A stretch of DNA of 64,000 bases from Idiomarina piscisalsi (lineage in GTDB: Bacteria; Pseudomonadota; Gammaproteobacteria; Enterobacterales; Alteromonadaceae): NCBI RefSeq assembly GCF_003987095.1, contig NZ_PIQA01000001.1, positions 744,001-808,000 of the forward strand, in the 5' to 3' direction. Below are positions 1 to 10,896 of this stretch, in pieces. A program made the position numbers and the translations under genes. Positions within the stretch are counted from its first letter, which is position 1. Each line of letters starts with the position of its first letter. A model generated the notes under the pieces. The model did not search any database, had not been told where the DNA came from, and saw nothing but the letters and a program-made list of their open reading frames with translations.

Positions 1-2411
1 TCGAGCTGCTGTACCTGAACAGTAATGTTTTGTTGCTGCATAGACAGCTGCTGTTGTTTAGACTTTAGTGCCTGCAACTGCTCTTTCTTGTCGCTGGCCA
101 GCCGTTCTAACTCATCACCTGAGTCGTCATTCGCCGCGTCGCTCTCCAATAGCCGTTCGTTCAGCTCTTCGCGCTGTAATGCCACTTCCTCAATACGCTC
201 ATTAAGCTCTTCTGCTTTTTGCTCAAGCTCTGATTGTTGCTCGCTAAGCCTCTCCAGTTGTTGCGTATACTGTTGTTGCTGTTGCTTAGCCCAGTTTAAC
301 TGCTGCTCCGCTTTATTTGTGTCATTCTGCGCGGCCTGTTGCTGCTCTTGCTCGCGCTCAAGTTCCTGCTCAATCTCTTTATGAGAAGCGCGTGCCTGTT
401 CCAATTTTTGTGTCGCTGTTTGTAGCGAGTTTTCTAACTGTTCTTGCTCACGTTTCAGGCTGTCACACTGACTCTGCAACTGCAGTTGGCTGGTGTTGCT
501 ATCAATTCGTGATGACATAAACCCGTTAGGCCAGTGCCAGTTACCCTGTTTTGACACAGCAAACTCAGCCTCACCGCCTAATACCTGCTTTTGTGCTTGC
601 TCATCACTGTCAGCCACAGCACACAGTTGCAGCGGCGGCCAATATCTTAATGCACCAGAGACTTTGCTCGCCAAAGTACCGGGGTTAGGCTCTCCGGCGC
701 TTGACCATATCAGTTTCAGACCTGCTACTGACTCAGTTCGTTCAGGTGCGCTTTCAAGAACCGCGGCATCCAGCCACTCATACAAAAACTGCTCAACAGC
801 CAATTCCCAGCCAGGCTCTGCTTTCAGAACGTCACGGACTCTCGGGGTATTTGGATAATGCGTTTCAAGCCACTCATCCGCGCTGTCATCGCCTGACTGA
901 TGCTTGATGAGTAACTGCTCAATGGCTTGCAGGTTCGCCTGTACTTTATTTTGTTCTAATTCAACACTGCGCTTCGCTTCCTGTGCCTGCTCAACCTGCT
1001 CGCGACTGTCCGCTAACCGTTGCTTTGTTGTTTGAAGCCGCTCAATAGCGCTGTTTAATCGCTCACTAGCCTCATCAAATTCGCGTTGCAGGCTGTCTAA
1101 CGATACGTCACTAAGCTGCTTTTTAACGTCCTGTTGCTGGTCGTTAACTTGCTCTAGCTGTTGCTTAGTGTAATCACGGCTTTGCTGAAGCTGTTGTTCT
1201 TTCAGCTGCGCCTGCTGATGCTGTTGTTCAATATCGCGCACTTTTTGCTGCTGTGAGCGTTGCTGCTGTTGCCAGCTTCGGTAGTTTTCATCAGCCTGTT
1301 GCGCTTGCTCAGACACCTCTTCAACCTGTTCGGCTAGCTCTTCAAGCTGCGGTTCAAGCATCATTTCCTGCTCAGCCAACTGCTCTTTTTGCAGTTTATC
1401 TTCGTCAAGTTGCGACTCAAGTTGCGTCAGTTCGCTTTGAATTCGCTGCAAACGCTCTTCACGCTGCGCTTTAATTTCATGCTGATGCTTTAGAGTTTGC
1501 TCAATACGAGTCACTTCATTACCCAGGATGAACATTTTCTCTTGCGATTGTTCAACTTGAGAGCGTAACTCTTCAGCCCTTTCTTTCAGCTCTATAGCTC
1601 CACGTTCGTCGCCGCTTTGCTGCGCTTGCCACTTTTCAAGTTCAGCCTGCTGCTCAGAGTATTGGACATCAAGTTGCTGCCGCTGGTTATCTAATTTTAA
1701 CCAACGCAATGCCTGCAGCTCGCCTTTCAACTGGCGCTCTTGTTTTTTCAGTTCTTTATAGCGAATTGCCGCGGCCGCCTGACGCTCTAGCTTATCCAGC
1801 TGTTGACCCAATTCTTCACGCACATCACTCAGACGCTCCAAATTTTCGCGCGTGTGATTCATCCGGTTTTCTGTTTCACGGCGACGCTCTTTGTATTTGG
1901 AAATACCCGCCGCTTCTTCAATAAACACCCGCAACTCTTGAGGTTTTGACTCAATTAAGCGGGAGATCATGCCTTGTTCAATAATGGCGTAGCTTCGGGG
2001 GCCGAGGCCGGTCCCGAGGAATAAATCAGTAATATCGCGGCGTCGGCAACGACTGCCGTTCAGAAAATAATTCGACTGGCCGTCTCGGGTAACTAAGCGT
2101 TTGACGGAGATTTCGTTAAACGCGGCATACTCACCCTGAATACGCCCTGCGCTATTATCAAATACCAGTTCAACACTGGCTTGAGACACAGGTTTACGGG
2201 CGTTAGAGCCATTAAAAATCACGTCAGTCATGGCATCGCCGCGAAGGTTTTTCGCTGAGCTTTCACCCAGAACCCAGCGCACAGCGTCGATGACATTCGA
2301 CTTGCCACAGCCGTTCGGACCCACTACGCAGGTCATTTGATCGGGAAAAGGAACTTTAGTCGGGTCAACAAATGACTTGAAGCCCACAAGTTTGATGTGT
2401 TTCAGTTGCAT
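1..2411 (-). CDS. smc: Chromosome partition protein SMC, N-terminal part (cut by window edge)
   Basis: The reading frame is open from an ATG at 2411 to the window edge, giving 803 codons. It starts MQLKHIKLVGFKSF and carries the SMC head-domain Walker A motif GPNGCGKS at about residues 31-38, then the ESSAKNLRG and GTGLGPRSYAIIEQGMI stretches typical of SMC heads. From about residue 170 it is a very Gln/Glu-rich coiled coil, interrupted near residues 520-640 by a globular stretch that fits the hinge. SMC is a DNA-binding ATPase that compacts and segregates the chromosome. The C-terminal coil and the ABC signature/Walker B half lie outside the window. It is divergent from the cysZ-like gene. 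Confidence 0.95.
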   Translation of the reverse strand, partial: MQLKHIKLVGFKSFVDPTKVPFPDQMTCVVGPNGCGKSNVIDAVRWVLGESSAKNLRGDAMTDVIFNGSNARKPVSQASVELVFDNSAGRIQGEYAAFNEISVKRLVTRDGQSNYFLNGSRCRRRDITDLFLGTGLGPRSYAIIEQGMISRLIESKPQELRVFIEEAAGISKYKERRRETENRMNHTRENLERLSDVREELGQQLDKLERQAAAAIRYKELKKQERQLKGELQALRWLKLDNQRQQLDVQYSEQQAELEKWQAQQSGDERGAIELKERAEELRSQVEQSQEKMFILGNEVTRIEQTLKHQHEIKAQREERLQRIQSELTQLESQLDEDKLQKEQLAEQEMMLEPQLEELAEQVEEVSEQAQQADENYRSWQQQQRSQQQKVRDIEQQHQQAQLKEQQLQQSRDYTKQQLEQVNDQQQDVKKQLSDVSLDSLQREFDEASERLNSAIERLQTTKQRLADSREQVEQAQEAKRSVELEQNKVQANLQAIEQLLIKHQSGDDSADEWLETHYPNTPRVRDVLKAEPGWELAVEQFLYEWLDAAVLESAPERTESVAGLKLIWSSAGEPNPGTLASKVSGALRYWPPLQLCAVADSDEQAQKQVLGGEAEFAVSKQGNWHWPNGFMSSRIDSNTSQLQLQSQCDSLKREQEQLENSLQTATQKLEQARASHKEIEQELEREQEQQQAAQNDTNKAEQQLNWAKQQQQQYTQQLERLSEQQSELEQKAEELNERIEEVALQREELNERLLESDAANDDSGDELERLASDKKEQLQALKSKQQQLSMQQQNITVQVQQL

Positions 2412-2553
2412 TCGGCTGTTTTTATAGTTATTACTGACGTTATTTATAATCCAAAGACTCTAGCAGATCCCGTAGTCATTTGTAACAATTTCAACCACAC
2501 ACAAGGGTGGTTTTGCCCTATTATGAGCAACAAAAGTGACAGCAGGAGTTCGC

Positions 2554-3300
2554 ATGCACAAACCGATCTACAGTGAGTCGGGAATATCCTATATAGGAAG
2601 GGGTTTAGAGCTCATCCGCACCAAAGGGCTACGCCGCTACGTTATTGTCCCTATTTTGGCCAACTTGATTCTCTTCACCATTGCCTTCAGTTGGTTGTAC
2701 GGCGAAGCCGACTACTGGCTTAATAAATTCATGGCTTGGCTACCCGACTTTTTCCAATGGTTGGAATTTATCTTATGGCCACTGGTGGTCATTGTGATGG
2801 TCGCCTTTTTCTCCTTTATTTTTACCAGCATCATGAACTTTTTCGCCGCACCTTTTAATGGCTTACTGGCGGAAAAAGTCGAGCGTTATGAAAGTGGCGA
2901 AGCTTTAGGGGATGAGGGGTTTATGGGACTCCTTAAGGACATACCCCGAACTGTTGGCCGCGAATTTCAAAAACTCATGTATTACCTGCCACGGGCCATC
3001 GGCTTTTTCTTGCTGTCCTTAATTATTCCGGTATTTGGGCAAATTCTCTGGTACGTTTTTGTTTGCTGGATGATGTCTATTCAGTATTTGGATTATCCGT
3101 TCGATAATCACAAAATTTCATTTAAGCGTATGCGCTCTGAGTTGGGGTTACAGCGGAGTCGGACTTTCTCGTTTGGCTTGGGAATCACGCTATTAACCAT
3201 GATTCCTTTTGTGAACCTAATTATTATGCCGCTGGCTGTATCGGGTGCGACAGCATTGTGGGTCGACCATTACCATCGCAGTGCATTAGAGCAGCGCTAA
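2554..3300 (+). CDS. cysZ: CysZ-like sulfate transporter (EI24/CysZ family)
   Basis: This 248-residue membrane protein has about four hydrophobic segments (near residues 25-50, 65-95, 145-180 and 205-235). The opening YSESGISYIGRGLELIRTKGLRRYVIVPI and the stretch MNFFAAPFNGLLAEKVE are typical of CysZ, which moves sulfate across the inner membrane for cysteine synthesis. I chose the ATG at 2554 because AGGAG lies 5 nt upstream; a GTG at 2536 is also in frame. It lies divergent to smc, as cysZ commonly sits near smc/zipA/ligA in related bacteria, and converges on rmuC. Confidence 0.85.
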   Translation: MHKPIYSESGISYIGRGLELIRTKGLRRYVIVPILANLILFTIAFSWLYGEADYWLNKFMAWLPDFFQWLEFILWPLVVIVMVAFFSFIFTSIMNFFAAPFNGLLAEKVERYESGEALGDEGFMGLLKDIPRTVGREFQKLMYYLPRAIGFFLLSLIIPVFGQILWYVFVCWMMSIQYLDYPFDNHKISFKRMRSELGLQRSRTFSFGLGITLLTMIPFVNLIIMPLAVSGATALWVDHYHRSALEQR

Positions 3301-3311
3301 AGGACTTAGAA

Positions 3312-3338
3312 GACGACTGAGCGCATTGCTCAGTCGTC
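3312..3338. terminator. Bidirectional hairpin between cysZ and rmuC
   Basis: An 11-bp perfect stem (GACGACTGAGC / GCTCAGTCGTC) with a 5-nt loop sits between the convergent cysZ and rmuC genes. It overlaps the last codons and stop of rmuC. The T tract is weak on the plus side. Confidence 0.6.
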
Positions 3339-4637
3339 GCTTTCTGAGTCATTTTCTAAGTAGTCTGAACTTAACCGTTTATTCGTTTGCACACCCATTT
3401 GGCGGAACTTGTCGACTCGACCAATAAGGTTTCCGCGACCGGTACTCAGCTTTTTCATCGCCTCCTGATAACGGTTATCCAACGTTTGTAAGCCGTTACC
3501 AATTTTCTCCAGATCTTCTACAAACCCGACAAACTTGTCGTACAAGCGCGCAGCGTCGGTGGCAATTTTCTCAGCGTTTTGATTCTGATATTCATACTGC
3601 CAGATATTGTGAACCGTACGTAGTGCAACCAGCAAGTTAGTTGGGCTCACCAGCATAATCTGATTGTCCAGCGCCAGCCGGATAAGCTCTGGGTCACGGT
3701 CAACCGCCAATAAGAATGCCGGTTCAATTGGAATAAACATCAACACATAGTCGAGCGTTCTCAAGCCTTCCAATTGGTGGTAGCTCTTTTTCCCAAGCTG
3801 CTTTATGTGTTGTTTAAGTGACTGAACGTGTTCATTTAATGCTCGTTCGCGCTCAAGGTCATCGTCGGAGTTAAAGTAACGCTCATAAGCGGACAAACTG
3901 ACTTTCGAGTCGATAACCACGTCTTTTTTATTGGGCAAATGCACAATAACATCTGGTTTGAATGACTTACCGTCTTCATCGCGGTGGTGTGCCTGGGTTT
4001 GATACTCATGCCCTTCACGCAGCCCCGACTGTTCGAGAATACGTTCTAGTACAACCTCGCCCCAGTTACCCTGCTGCTTGGTATCGCCTTTCAATGCTTT
4101 AGTTAGCGCCTCAGCTTCAGAAGCCATACGACGGTTTAAATCTTTCAGCGACAACAGCTCGTTTTTAAGCGCTGAACGCTCTTTTGTTTCGTCCGTATAC
4201 TGCTGAGTAATTTGCTTTTTAAATGCATCGATTTGTTGCTTAAAGGGCTCTAATGTTGCCTGCAAAGACTGCTGATGATGCTGCTGCAACCCTTTCGACT
4301 TTTCTTCAAAAATGCGGTTAGCCAGGTTCTCGAATTGCTGCGTCAGGCGCTCCTCGCTGGCTTTTAACAAGTTCAGCTTTTCTTCTGCGGTTTTTTGCTC
4401 GTGATCAGCGCGGGCCAACGTCTCGCGCAGACGACTGTCTTTTTCATAGACTTCGTGCTGCAATTCATCGATACGCTCGCGAAGAATTTCTGCATCTTGC
4501 TCCAGTGCCGTATTTTGTTGCTCTGCCTGTAAACGCAAACGGCGCTGCTGTTGCCAAAGCAACAACAACGCCGTAATAACGGTCACAACCGGCACACCTA
4601 TTATTGCCATCCATTGCCACAGTGCCAGCGACATCAT
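3330..4637 (-). CDS. rmuC: DNA recombination protein RmuC
   Basis: A 435-residue RmuC family protein: an N-terminal membrane anchor (about residues 7-28), a long coiled coil (about 30-180), then the conserved RmuC domain with KQQGNWGEVVLERILEQSGL, KPDVIVHLPNKKDVVIDSKVSL and YVLMFIPIEPAFLLA. RmuC limits inversions at short repeats and is thought to be nuclease-related. Its start overlaps the stop of the upstream fumarase gene by 1 nt (TAATG), so the two are probably co-transcribed and translationally coupled. A second ATG follows at once (4634). Confidence 0.93.
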   Translation of the reverse strand: MMSLALWQWMAIIGVPVVTVITALLLLWQQQRRLRLQAEQQNTALEQDAEILRERIDELQHEVYEKDSRLRETLARADHEQKTAEEKLNLLKASEERLTQQFENLANRIFEEKSKGLQQHHQQSLQATLEPFKQQIDAFKKQITQQYTDETKERSALKNELLSLKDLNRRMASEAEALTKALKGDTKQQGNWGEVVLERILEQSGLREGHEYQTQAHHRDEDGKSFKPDVIVHLPNKKDVVIDSKVSLSAYERYFNSDDDLERERALNEHVQSLKQHIKQLGKKSYHQLEGLRTLDYVLMFIPIEPAFLLAVDRDPELIRLALDNQIMLVSPTNLLVALRTVHNIWQYEYQNQNAEKIATDAARLYDKFVGFVEDLEKIGNGLQTLDNRYQEAMKKLSTGRGNLIGRVDKFRQMGVQTNKRLSSDYLENDSESDD

Positions 4638-6160
4638 TAAGCTCCCAGTTTTTCATTCAAGTCAGCAATTTTCGCTTTCCAAATAGCAGGACCTTGCGTA
4701 TGTGCATTTTGACCGTCGCTATCGACAGCGACAGTGACTGGCATGTCTTCCACTTCAAACTCATAAATGGCTTCCATACCCAAATCTTCAAACGCAACGA
4801 CTCTGGCTTTCTTAATAGCTTTAGCAACCAGATACGCAGCACCGCCCACAGCCATCAGATAGACAGCTTTGTGTTTGCGAATACTCTCAACGGCTTCTGG
4901 GCCGCGTTCGGCTTTACCCACCATGCCGATAATGCCGGCTTCTTCCAGCATCTGGTCGGTAAATTTGTCCATACGTGTAGAGGTTGTCGGGCCAGCAGGG
5001 CCTACCACTTCATCACCCACCGGGTCGACAGGTCCGACGTAATAAATAAAGCGGTTATTAAAGTCGACCGGAAGCTCTTCGCCGTTATCCAGCATGCCTT
5101 TAATGCGCTTGTGAGCCGCGTCTCGACCGGTTAACAACTTACCGGACAAGAGCACTGTTTCACCCATTTTCCAGTCTTGAATATCTTCTTTCGTCACTTC
5201 ATCCAGGTTCACACGACGAGCGTCGTCACCCAGCTCAAAAGTGACATCGGGCCAATCTTCCAGCTTCGGTGGCGCTAAGTCTGCGGCACCACTGCCGTCT
5301 AACGTAAAGTGAACGTGACGAGTCGCCGCACAGTTTGGAATTAAGGTGACTGGCTTAGAAGCGGCGTGTGTCGGTAGTGATTTAATCTTCACATCCAGCA
5401 CCGTTGTTAAACCACCTAAACCCTGCGCGCCAATACCTAATGCGTTAACACGGTTGAAAATTTCTAAGCGTAATTCTTCTTCCGCGTTTTGCGGACCACG
5501 CTCAATCAGTTCATGGATGTCCACAGACTCCATCAACGACTCTTTCGCCAATACGGCTGACTTCTCAGCAGTACCACCAACACCAATACCCAGCATACCC
5601 GGTGGACACCAACCGGCACCCATCTTCGGCAGAGTTTCTACAACCCAGTCAGCAATCGAGTCACTAGGGTTTAGCATAGCCATTTTCGACTTATTCTCAG
5701 AGCCACCGCCTTTTGCGGCAATCATGACTTCAATTTCGTCGCCCGGCACCACATCGATGTGAACAACAGCAGGAGTGTTATCACCCGTGTTTTTACGCGC
5801 ACCTGCCGGGTCTGCGACAATTGACGCTCGTAATGGATTATCCGGATTGTTGTAAGCTCGGCGAGTTCCTTCGTCTACCATTTGTTGAACTGTCAGGTCG
5901 GTCTTATCCCATTGCACACCCATACCAACCTTCACAAAGCAGGTGACAATACCGGTGTCCTGACAAATTGGACGGTGGCCTTGCGCCGACATACGCGAGT
6001 TCGTCAACACCTGAGCAATGGCATTCTTTGCTGCTTCGCTCTCTTCACGTTGATACGCCTCGTCCAGCGCTTTAATGAAGTCTAATGGGTGATAATACGA
6101 AATGTACTGCAGTGAATCAGCAATACTGTCAATAAAATCCGCCTGACGAATGGTGGTCAT
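4637..6160 (-). CDS. fumA: Class I fumarate hydratase (4Fe-4S)
   Basis: A 507-residue iron-sulfur fumarase of the FumA/FumB type that interconverts fumarate and malate in the TCA cycle. Diagnostic stretches are PICQDTGIVTCFVKVG (with the first cluster cysteine), AAKGGGSENKSKMAMLNPSD, GAGWCPPGMLGIGVGG and LIPNCAATRHVHF, then the C-terminal GPTTSTRMDKF and GKAERG motifs. Length matches the family. The start at 6160 has AGAGG about 7 nt upstream. It is divergent from pabB and followed directly by rmuC. Confidence 0.93.
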   Translation of the reverse strand: MTTIRQADFIDSIADSLQYISYYHPLDFIKALDEAYQREESEAAKNAIAQVLTNSRMSAQGHRPICQDTGIVTCFVKVGMGVQWDKTDLTVQQMVDEGTRRAYNNPDNPLRASIVADPAGARKNTGDNTPAVVHIDVVPGDEIEVMIAAKGGGSENKSKMAMLNPSDSIADWVVETLPKMGAGWCPPGMLGIGVGGTAEKSAVLAKESLMESVDIHELIERGPQNAEEELRLEIFNRVNALGIGAQGLGGLTTVLDVKIKSLPTHAASKPVTLIPNCAATRHVHFTLDGSGAADLAPPKLEDWPDVTFELGDDARRVNLDEVTKEDIQDWKMGETVLLSGKLLTGRDAAHKRIKGMLDNGEELPVDFNNRFIYYVGPVDPVGDEVVGPAGPTTSTRMDKFTDQMLEEAGIIGMVGKAERGPEAVESIRKHKAVYLMAVGGAAYLVAKAIKKARVVAFEDLGMEAIYEFEVEDMPVTVAVDSDGQNAHTQGPAIWKAKIADLNEKLGA

Positions 6161-6325
6161 GGCTCTACCTCTTCATTTTTATATCGAACGATTCCGATAT
6201 GGGTTCTGATAAACGTGGCGCTATAATAGCGTTTTCACTAACAACTGACCAGTGTAACTAACCGAGTCAGTGCCACTGTGATAGAATCATTTTTATCGTT
6301 AATAAGTGACCGCAAAAGGCTGAGT

Positions 6326-7708
6326 GTGAGCATTTTTCCTGACTTATGTGCCGTAAAACTGGAAACCACCCTAACAGCGCTTGAGCTATTTGAGCGCTGC
6401 CAAAGCGAAGCTTATGCACTTTTCCTTGACTCAGCCTCGACAACACACGAAGACGCTCATTATGACTTTATCTTCAGAGCGCCTGAATGCGTCATCCGAA
6501 GTAAAAACGAGCAACTCACTGTCTCCGCCAATAGCATAGCCCAACTCCCGAAAGCCCCAACTCACGCTGCCCAGATGTTCGATTACGCTGAGCAATTAAT
6601 GGCGCTGACAGGCCACTATAACGGCCCCGAACACTTGCCTTTCCAGGGCGGTTTTGCCGGCGCAGTGGGGTACGATTTCGGCCGTTGCCTGGAAGTCATT
6701 CCTGAGTTTAACCGTGACGAATACAACTCCAGTGATGCAGTACTTGCGTACTATTGCGAAGCGGTTATTTTTGATAAAAAGCGCGACGAGGTTTGGCTGG
6801 TCGCTCCTGAACAGGCGCTTAAAACGCAGAAAGCTTATTGGGAGCAGTCACTGCCGCCAGACTCAAACACTCCTTTCAAGCTGGTCAGCGCCTGGCGAAG
6901 CAATATGTCAGAGGCAGAGTACCATACTAAATTTAATGCGGTACAAGCTTACTTACTCAGCGGTGACGCCTACCAAATTAACTTAGCGCAACGTTACCAA
7001 GCGAGTTACCAGGGTTGTGAGTGGGCAGCTTATAAAAAGTTAAGGGCTTCTAATAACGCGCCGTTTTCAGCCTTCATGCGCACCCCGGAAAGCGCTATTC
7101 TCAGCGTTTCTCCTGAGCGCTTCCTAAGCACTACTAGTGCGGGAGAGGTACAAACTAAGCCGATAAAAGGCACTCGCCCGCGTTATGAAGACAACGCCAG
7201 AGATGCCGCCAGTAAACAAGCCCTGCTTAATTCAGAAAAAGATCGCGCCGAAAACCTGATGATTGTCGATTTACTCCGTAATGACCTCAGTAAAAACTGC
7301 GAGCCCGGTTCGGTAAAAACGCCGAAGCTATTTGCCATAGAGAGCTTTCCGGCTGTGCATCATTTAGTATCAACCATTACCGGGCAATTAAAAGCGGGCG
7401 GCTCTGCTTTAGGTCTGTTTAAAGGGGCTTTTCCCGGCGGCTCAATTACCGGCGCTCCCAAAATTCGGGCTATGCAAATTATTGAAGAGCTCGAGCCGAA
7501 CCGCCGCGGCATTTATTGCGGCAGCATAGGCTACTTTTCACAGCACGGCCAGAGCGACTCCAGTATTACCATTCGCACGTTATTAGCAGAAAACGGTCAG
7601 CTTTATTGCTGGGCCGGCGGAGGTTTGGTTGCCGACTCTAAAGCCGATGAGGAATATCAGGAAACCAAGGACAAAGTGTCTCGTATTTTGCCGGTGTTAA
7701 CTTCATGA
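6326..7708 (+). CDS. pabB: Aminodeoxychorismate synthase component I (PabB)
   Basis: PabB converts chorismate plus ammonia to 4-amino-4-deoxychorismate for folate synthesis. The C-terminal chorismate-binding domain is clear: YQINLAQRY, PERFLS, KPIKGTRPR, SEKDRAENLMIVDLLRNDL, FPGGSITGAPKIRAM and YCGSIGYFS. The PIKGTRPR signature is typical of PabB/TrpE. I prefer the GTG at 6326, which has AAAAGG 6 nt upstream and begins just before the conserved N-terminal domain; an upstream GTG at 6278 without a clear ribosome site would add 16 residues. The stop overlaps the Nudix start (ATGA). Confidence 0.9.
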   Translation: MSIFPDLCAVKLETTLTALELFERCQSEAYALFLDSASTTHEDAHYDFIFRAPECVIRSKNEQLTVSANSIAQLPKAPTHAAQMFDYAEQLMALTGHYNGPEHLPFQGGFAGAVGYDFGRCLEVIPEFNRDEYNSSDAVLAYYCEAVIFDKKRDEVWLVAPEQALKTQKAYWEQSLPPDSNTPFKLVSAWRSNMSEAEYHTKFNAVQAYLLSGDAYQINLAQRYQASYQGCEWAAYKKLRASNNAPFSAFMRTPESAILSVSPERFLSTTSAGEVQTKPIKGTRPRYEDNARDAASKQALLNSEKDRAENLMIVDLLRNDLSKNCEPGSVKTPKLFAIESFPAVHHLVSTITGQLKAGGSALGLFKGAFPGGSITGAPKIRAMQIIEELEPNRRGIYCGSIGYFSQHGQSDSSITIRTLLAENGQLYCWAGGGLVADSKADEEYQETKDKVSRILPVLTS

Positions 7709-8319
7709 CCATCAAAAACCGCGCCGAGTTTGTTCGACGTTTTAGCCTTACGCCATCGCCGTCAGTTGACCGAAAACTTGACGAGCCCTTGCGTAAACGC
7801 TTGCGACCAGCAGCAGTGCTTATTCCTATCATTGAGCGCCCGCATGGGCTGTCATTGATACTGACACGTCGTTCCGCTTCATTAAGAAAACACGCCGGAC
7901 AAATTAGCTTTCCCGGTGGTCGCTACGACAGAACCGACAATGACTTGCTGGATACAGCATTAAGAGAAACCGAGGAAGAAATTGGTTTGCCTCGGTCTCA
8001 GGTTGAAGTGATTGGCCGTCTACATGACTATCCGGTATTGTCTTACTTTATGATACGCCCTTATGTAGCCTTTGTGTCGCCGCAGCAGGAGCTGGTTGCC
8101 GAAGAGAGTGAAGTCGCCGAGATATTCGAAGTACCTCTGGCGGACATTCTTGATCCGAGCAATCATTATGTTTACCGCATTCGCAAGTTCATTTATGACC
8201 GGGTTTATTTTATCCCCTGGCAGCACCGCAATATTTGGGGAGCTACCGCAGGAATTTTGCGAGAGTTGGCAGAGCAGCTTCAGCCTGAGCGGAAAAGTCA
8301 CTTTAAGCCACTCAACTGA
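7705..8319 (+). CDS. nudL: Nudix hydrolase, CoA pyrophosphatase type (NudL/YeaB)
   Basis: A 204-residue Nudix protein. It has a UPF0035-like element (LTRRSASLRKHAGQISFPGG) followed by the Nudix box with its RETEEEIG core (about residues 84-106). This combination marks the CoA-diphosphatase subgroup, which cleaves CoA and derivatives to 3',5'-ADP and phosphopantetheine. The ATG overlaps the pabB stop by 4 nt, as in the common pabB-nudL operon of gammaproteobacteria. Confidence 0.9.
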   Translation: MTIKNRAEFVRRFSLTPSPSVDRKLDEPLRKRLRPAAVLIPIIERPHGLSLILTRRSASLRKHAGQISFPGGRYDRTDNDLLDTALRETEEEIGLPRSQVEVIGRLHDYPVLSYFMIRPYVAFVSPQQELVAEESEVAEIFEVPLADILDPSNHYVYRIRKFIYDRVYFIPWQHRNIWGATAGILRELAEQLQPERKSHFKPLN

Positions 8320-8412
8320 CCAGTTATTTCGCTATAAAGCTTGCCAGCCCCCACACAATTCATGCGACAATACTATAATTAATAGTAACGAACGCGACAG
8401 GTAAGGATAAGT

Positions 8413-9786
8413 ATGATCAGCGTTTTTGATATTTACAAAATTGGTATCGGTCCTTCGAGCTCCCACACGGTGGGTCCTATGAAAGCGGCTTTCGATTTCC
8501 TGAAAGCCGCTAAAGAAGCTGGCCACTTAACTCAGGCAGATGGTGTCAAAGTAGAACTGTTCGGCTCTTTAGGACAAACCGGTAAGGGTCACGGAACCGG
8601 TAAAGCGGTTATTTTGGGGTTAGCGGGCGAATTACCGGAAACGGTTGATACCGACAACGTTGAAAACTTTCTTGAACAAACCCGTAAAACCGAAAAGCTG
8701 GCGTTATTAGGAGATCATGAAGTCACCTTCCCATCTGAGGGCGCTATCACGTTCCATCGTCGCAAAACCATGCCAAAGCACGCTAACGCGATGGAGCTTA
8801 AACTGCTTAAAGGCGATGACATTATTTACAGCGACCTGTATTACTCAATTGGTGGTGGCTTCATTGTTCGTGACGAAGACTTTGATGAGACTCTAGAAGA
8901 AGCCATTGAGCAATCGTCTAAGCCCATTCCCTATCCGTTCGACAGTGCCGCTGAACTATTAGGGCATTGCAAAGAGCACGGACTGCGCATTAGCTCATTA
9001 ATGATGGCGAACGAAAAAGTGTTCCGCAGTGAAGACGAAATTCGCGACGGCTTAATGAAAATTTGGCGTACCATGCAACAAAGTATTACCAACGGTATTA
9101 CCACCGAGGGTATTTTGCCAGGCGGTTTGAAAGTGCGTCGTCGTGCATCGTCGCTTTATCAGCGTCTTAAAAAAGAAAAATCGAGCGACGCTATGCAAGT
9201 CATGGATTGGGTTGACCTGTTTGCCTTGGCCGTCAACGAGGAAAACGCCGCGGGCGGCCGCATTGTCACCGCACCAACTAATGGTGCAGCAGGCATTGTT
9301 CCAGCCGTCATGAGCTATGCGGACAAATTCATTGAAACACTGGACGAAGACTCCGCCGTTCGCTTTCTACTAACGTCTGCCGCTATTGGCATCTTGTATA
9401 AGAAAAATGCCTCTATATCCGGCGCTGAAGTCGGTTGTCAGGGTGAAGTGGGTGTTGCCTGCTCCATGGCTGCCGGAGCACTGGCTGAGTTCATGGGAGG
9501 CGGCCCTGAAACCGTTGAGAATGCTGCTGAAATTGGTATGGAGCACAACCTTGGCTTAACCTGTGACCCTGTCGGCGGTCTGGTTCAGGTTCCGTGTATT
9601 GAGCGTAACGCAATGGGCTCCGTCAAGGCCATTAACGCAGCTCGCCTGGCAATGCGTGGCAACGGCGACCATAAGGTGTCTCTGGATAAGGTTATTAAGA
9701 CTATGTGGGATACCGGTAACGATATGAAGACTAAATACAAAGAGACCGCCCGGGGCGGCCTAGCCGTTAATATTATCGAATGCTAA
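8413..9786 (+). CDS. sdaA: L-serine ammonia-lyase (L-serine deaminase)
   Basis: A 457-residue single-chain 4Fe-4S serine dehydratase that makes pyruvate and ammonia from L-serine. It opens with [25 protein letters not shown], has the [14 protein letters not shown] substrate loop, and carries cluster-type cysteines in [19 protein letters not shown] and [20 protein letters not shown]. Length matches E. coli SdaA (454). A TATAAT-like box lies near 8373 and AAGGA just before the ATG. It converges on cysB. Confidence 0.95.
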   Translation: MISVFDIYKIGIGPSSSHTVGPMKAAFDFLKAAKEAGHLTQADGVKVELFGSLGQTGKGHGTGKAVILGLAGELPETVDTDNVENFLEQTRKTEKLALLGDHEVTFPSEGAITFHRRKTMPKHANAMELKLLKGDDIIYSDLYYSIGGGFIVRDEDFDETLEEAIEQSSKPIPYPFDSAAELLGHCKEHGLRISSLMMANEKVFRSEDEIRDGLMKIWRTMQQSITNGITTEGILPGGLKVRRRASSLYQRLKKEKSSDAMQVMDWVDLFALAVNEENAAGGRIVTAPTNGAAGIVPAVMSYADKFIETLDEDSAVRFLLTSAAIGILYKKNASISGAEVGCQGEVGVACSMAAGALAEFMGGGPETVENAAEIGMEHNLGLTCDPVGGLVQVPCIERNAMGSVKAINAARLAMRGNGDHKVSLDKVIKTMWDTGNDMKTKYKETARGGLAVNIIEC

Positions 9787-9795
9787 AAGTAATTA

Positions 9796-10794
<999 letters not shown>

Positions 10795-10896
10795 TCAGTT
10801 TGCGAATTGTGATATAAAAAAATAGTATAATAATCTTAATAACTATGACAAATAGAAAAGCTGGTAGGTATAAGCAGCTGGAACCGGAATTCAACT

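Noticed and set aside
25-1924. Several plus-strand open frames of 67-121 codons at the left edge
   Set aside because: They are shadows of smc on the minus strand; low-complexity Ser/Cys- and Ala-rich translations come from the Gln/Glu-rich coiled coil read backwards.
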